This document shows positions 60,744 through 64,000 of a stretch of 64,000 nucleotides of DNA, in pieces. This DNA comes from Cohnella baijiui (GTDB lineage: Bacteria > Bacillota > Bacilli > Paenibacillales > Paenibacillaceae): positions 62,001 through 126,000 of the forward strand of contig NZ_JAJFOW010000006.1 in NCBI RefSeq assembly GCF_020731285.1, written 5' to 3'. The notes beneath the pieces were generated by a model that made no database searches, was not told where the DNA came from, and saw only the letters and a list, made by a program, of their open reading frames with translations. The position numbers and the translations under genes are program-made. Position 1 is the first letter of the stretch; every line of letters starts with the position of its first letter.

Positions 60744-63700
60744 TTAACTTTTTTCAACGTTGAAGTACTGCGCTTCCGGATGGGCGAACACCATCGCCGA
60801 GACCGAAGCCTCCGGCTCCATCATAAAGCCTTCGGTCAGGTGCACGCCGATGTCCTCCGGCTTCATCAGCGCGAACAGCGGACCTTGGTCCTCGAGATCC
60901 GGGCAAGCCGGATAGCCGAAGGAGACGCGGATGCCCTGGTAGCGGGCGCCGAATCGCTGCTTCATCGTCATCTCCGCCGGGTCCGGGAATCCCCAGTTGT
61001 CCCGCATGATCTGATGGACGCGTTCAGCCATCCCTTCCGCTACTTCGAGCGCGGTGGCGAGCATCGCGTGCGAGCGCAAATAGTCGCCGCTCTCCTTCCA
61101 CTTCTCCGCTTGCTCGCGGGTGCCGTTCCCCGCCGTGACGACGAGAAATCCGACCGTATCCATGATCCCGCTCTCGACCGGCTTAAGGAAGTCCGCGAGG
61201 CATAGGAAAGGCGCGACCGCCTGGCGAGGGAACGAGAACCGTTGGATGACCGTCGCGCGATCGGCCGGGTCGTAAATCAGGATGTCGTTTCCGTCCGACT
61301 GCGCCGGATAAAAGCGGTACATCGCCTGCGGCTTGATCCACCCGTGCTGCTGCGACTCCGCAAGAATCGCATCGACCGTCGCTTTCAGCTGCGTCGTGCG
61401 TTCGTCCCCGGCTCTCAGCAGCTCCTCCACGTTGCCCTTCAGCCCGAGATGATGGCCCATGAGCATTTGCAGGTTCACGTACGGCAGCACGTGTGCGAGC
61501 GGATAGTCGCGCAGAACGTGCCGTTCGTAGTCCGGCGGCGCAAACACCGGCGCGTCCGGCGATATGTTGGAGCGACGGGCACGCGACGCCGCCGGCAGTT
61601 CCGGCTTGCGCTCGCCTTCGGCGACAAGCGTCGCGACGGCGGCCCGGTGCTCTTGCTCGATGACGGCGCGCTGCGCCGGGTCGCTCAGTCGGTTCGCCAG
61701 GTCGAGTCCGTCCATGGCGTCCTTGGCGTACAGCACGACGCCGTCGTATTCCGGCGCGATCCGCGTCTTGGTGAACTTGCGCGTCAGCGCGGCGCCGCCG
61801 ACAAGGATCGGCGCGTCGATGCCGGCGCTGCGCAAGTCCTGCGCGGTGAGCACCATTTGCTGCGCCGACTTGACGAGCAGGCCCGACAGGCCGATCGCGT
61901 CCGGCTTCTCCGCGCGGTACGCTTCGATGAGCTGCTCAGGCGGCACCTTGATGCCAAGGTTGACGATCCGGTAGCCGTTGTTCGACAGGATGATTTCGAC
62001 CAGATTTTTGCCGATATCGTGGACGTCGCCCTTGACGGTGGCGAGCATGATCTTGCCCTTGACCGCCGAGTCGGCCTTCTCCATGTGCGGCTCGAGATAG
62101 GCCACGGACGCTTTCATCACTTCGGCGCTCTGCAGCACCTCGGCCACGATCAGCTCGTTGTTGTTGAACAGCCGTCCGACCTCCGACATCCCCGCCATGA
62201 GCGGCCCGTTGATGATGTCGAGCGGCGCGTATTTCGCGAGCGCTTCTTCGAGATCGGGAAGCAGACCCTCTTTGCTGCCTTCGACGACGTAGCTGGCGAG
62301 ACGTTCCTCGAGCGGGAGATTTTGAGCTTTCGCCTTTTTCTCCACCTTCTTGTCCCGGAACGCGGCGACAAAGGCGGCAAGCGTCTCGTCGTTCGTCCGG
62401 TACAGCAGGCCTTCGGCGAGCTTGCGCTCGTGCTCGGGGATGGACGCGTAGCGCTCGAGCTTCTCCGTGTTGACGATCGCGTAGTCGAGTCCCGCCTTCG
62501 TGCACTCGTACAGGAACACCGAGTTCAGCACTTCGCGGCCCGCTTCGGGCAAACCGAACGAAATGTTGCTCACCCCGAGGATCGTCTGGCATGCGGGAAG
62601 CGCTTCTTTGATCAGCCGGATGCCCTCGATCGTTTCCTTGGCCGATCCGATGTACTGCTCGTCGCCGGTGCCGACCGGGAAAACGAGGGCGTCGAAGATC
62701 AAGTCTTCGGCCTTCAGTCCGTACTTGTTCACGAGCAGGTCGTGCGAGCGGACGGCGACATCGCGCTTGTCCTCGCGGGAAATCGCCTGCCCGCGCTCGT
62801 CAATCGTGCCGACGACGACGGCCGCGCCGTACTTGTGCAGGATGGGAACGACTTTTTCGAACTTTTCTTCGCCGTCCTCGAGGTTGATCGAGTTGATCAG
62901 CGATTTGCCTTGAATATATTTCAGCGACATTTCGATGACGGCCGGATCGGTCGTGTCGATCATGAGCGGCGCCTTGACCTTCTTCGTGACGAAGTCGAGG
63001 AATCGCTTCATGTCTTCCGCCTCGTCCCGGTCCGGATCCTGCAAGCAGACGTCGATGACGTGCGCCCCGCTCTTCACCTGGGCGCGGGCGATCTCCGAAG
63101 CTTCCTCGTACTTGCCTTCCGCGATCAGGCGCTTGAACTTGCGCGAGCCGAGCACGTTCGTGCGCTCGCCGACCATGTACGGCCGGTTCTCGCTCTCGAT
63201 GTACACCGTCTCGATGCCGGAGACCGCCGGCGGATGGACGCCGGCCTGGCTGCGGGGAGCGATGTCCCGGAGCGCCTCGGCCATCGCCGCGATATGAGCC
63301 GGCGTCGTGCCGCAGCATCCGCCGGCGACGTTAAGCCAGCCCTGCTCCGCAAAGCCGCGGAGCTTGCGGGCGAGCGACTCGGGCGACTCGTGATAATGGC
63401 CGTTTTCGTCGGGCAGCCCGGCGTTCGGGTAGCAGCTGACGGCCGTTTTGGCGATGGCGGACAGCGTGCGGATATGGTCGCGCATGAATTCCGGTCCGGT
63501 CGCGCAGTTGAGGCCTACCGATACCGGGTTCAAATGCTCGAGCGAGACGTAGAAGGATTCGATGTTTTGTCCGGCCAACGTCGTGCCCATCGGCTCGATC
63601 GTGCCGCTGATCATGACCGGTAGCTCGCAGCCGGTCCGCTCGAACGCCTGCCGCACGCCGATGCTGGCCGCTTTGACGTTTAACGTATCTTGACAGGTTT

Positions 63701-64000
63701 CGATCAGAATGAGATCGACGCCGCCTTCGATGAGGGCCAGCACCTGCTCGCGGTAATCGTCCACGAGCTGGTCGAACGTTACGCCTCCGGTTACAGACAG
63801 CGTCTTGGTCGTCGGTCCGAGCGCCCCGGCCGCGTAACGGGGCTTTGCCGGCGTCGAATATTTGTCGCAGGCTTCACGGGCGAGCCGTGCGGCCGCCAGA
63901 TTGATTTCGCGCGCCTTCTCGGGAATATCGTATTCGGCGAGCACGACCGCAGTCGCGCCGAACGTATTGGTCTCGATAATATCGGAACCGGCCTCGAGAT
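60744..64000 (-). CDS. metH: Cobalamin-dependent methionine synthase, N-terminus beyond the window
   Basis: About 1085 residues are in view, reading through the right edge; the upstream residues EAGSDIIETNTFGATAV belong to the homocysteine-binding domain. Next are the zinc Cys pair in GGCCGTTPAHI, the pterin-binding domain (ERTNVLGSRKFKRLI), the B12 domain with the cobalt ligand in DVHDIGKNLV, and the C-terminal SAM-binding activation domain ending QYFNVEKS. It methylates homocysteine from methyl-tetrahydrofolate. All four modules are in the normal order. A B12 riboswitch could lie beyond the window. Confidence 0.95.
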   Translation of the reverse strand, partial: LEAGSDIIETNTFGATAVVLAEYDIPEKAREINLAAARLAREACDKYSTPAKPRYAAGALGPTTKTLSVTGGVTFDQLVDDYREQVLALIEGGVDLILIETCQDTLNVKAASIGVRQAFERTGCELPVMISGTIEPMGTTLAGQNIESFYVSLEHLNPVSVGLNCATGPEFMRDHIRTLSAIAKTAVSCYPNAGLPDENGHYHESPESLARKLRGFAEQGWLNVAGGCCGTTPAHIAAMAEALRDIAPRSQAGVHPPAVSGIETVYIESENRPYMVGERTNVLGSRKFKRLIAEGKYEEASEIARAQVKSGAHVIDVCLQDPDRDEAEDMKRFLDFVTKKVKAPLMIDTTDPAVIEMSLKYIQGKSLINSINLEDGEEKFEKVVPILHKYGAAVVVGTIDERGQAISREDKRDVAVRSHDLLVNKYGLKAEDLIFDALVFPVGTGDEQYIGSAKETIEGIRLIKEALPACQTILGVSNISFGLPEAGREVLNSVFLYECTKAGLDYAIVNTEKLERYASIPEHERKLAEGLLYRTNDETLAAFVAAFRDKKVEKKAKAQNLPLEERLASYVVEGSKEGLLPDLEEALAKYAPLDIINGPLMAGMSEVGRLFNNNELIVAEVLQSAEVMKASVAYLEPHMEKADSAVKGKIMLATVKGDVHDIGKNLVEIILSNNGYRIVNLGIKVPPEQLIEAYRAEKPDAIGLSGLLVKSAQQMVLTAQDLRSAGIDAPILVGGAALTRKFTKTRIAPEYDGVVLYAKDAMDGLDLANRLSDPAQRAVIEQEHRAAVATLVAEGERKPELPAASRARRSNISPDAPVFAPPDYERHVLRDYPLAHVLPYVNLQMLMGHHLGLKGNVEELLRAGDERTTQLKATVDAILAESQQHGWIKPQAMYRFYPAQSDGNDILIYDPADRATVIQRFSFPRQAVAPFLCLADFLKPVESGIMDTVGFLVVTAGNGTREQAEKWKESGDYLRSHAMLATALEVAEGMAERVHQIMRDNWGFPDPAEMTMKQRFGARYQGIRVSFGYPACPDLEDQGPLFALMKPEDIGVHLTEGFMMEPEASVSAMVFAHPEAQYFNVEKS

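Noticed and set aside
61242..63623. 793-codon plus-strand ORF
   Set aside because: Antisense shadow of metH, with Arg/Asp/Val-rich content and no domain.

Overview
The window looks like a stretch of chromosome from a high-GC, endospore-forming member of the Paenibacillaceae (Paenibacillus/Cohnella-like). This rests on a GerA-type germinant receptor operon, a Tlp-type spore protein, Gram-positive ribosome binding sites (AGGAGG), LexA boxes of the Bacillus GAAC-N4-GTTC type, and Bacillus-type gene sets (pdhABC-lpdA, mrfAB, OmpR-type two-component pair). The genus is an inference. No rRNA, tRNA, transposase, integrase or cas gene was seen.

Layout: 0-5 kb holds the 3' end of an NlpC/P60 hydrolase, a germinant receptor operon in the order gerB-gerA-gerC, and a zinc-handling G3E GTPase with a His-rich repeat loop. 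5.1-5.4 kb is a ~52-bp periodic palindromic repeat array. 5.5-16.9 kb holds mostly minus-strand housekeeping genes: a degenerate SRAP protein, aldo/keto reductase, YbjQ-like protein, a long TPR protein, a beta-lactamase-fold hydrolase, and a two-gene 2-oxoacid:ferredoxin oxidoreductase followed by a translationally coupled small gene. 17-23.8 kb holds an MFS exporter, SDR/MOSC pair, a lone ABC ATPase, a small gene under two LexA boxes with an antiparallel 45-codon gene beside it, a HAD hydrolase and a membrane-anchored glucosaminidase-like protein.

23.9-26.2 kb is visibly AT-rich and foreign-looking: a ketopantoate-reductase-like gene divergent from a TetR regulator with a 22-bp palindrome between them, then a decayed AraC gene frameshifted at a C11 tract, then hairpin repeats. 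26.2-31.3 kb has gltD, folA, an acetyltransferase, thyA and a hotdog thioesterase. 31.4-45 kb has an SgrR-like regulator, the pyruvate dehydrogenase operon, esterase, LMW phosphatase, TRIC channel, thiN, PhnP-like hydrolase, and a GNAT-GNAT-nitrilase operon. 45-54 kb has a second NlpC/P60 hydrolase, a two-component system, a Ser/Thr kinase fused to a P-loop-like domain, an ABC ATPase coupled to an RlmM-like methyltransferase, and a coupled base-excision-repair operon (fpg-like, nfo-like, cyclic-phosphate-processing receiver, thioredoxin-like). 54-64 kb has a NagD-like phosphatase, mrfAB with a LexA-like box inside the promoter, a nitroreductase, tlp, a second copy of the ~51-bp repeat array, and metH running off the window.

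The most interesting signals are the LexA-controlled 76-codon orphan, a LexA-like box in the mrfAB promoter, and three arrays of hairpin cores spaced about 51 bp apart in distant intergenic regions. DNA repair is a recurring theme (SRAP, Fpg, Nfo, MrfAB, candidate SOS genes).
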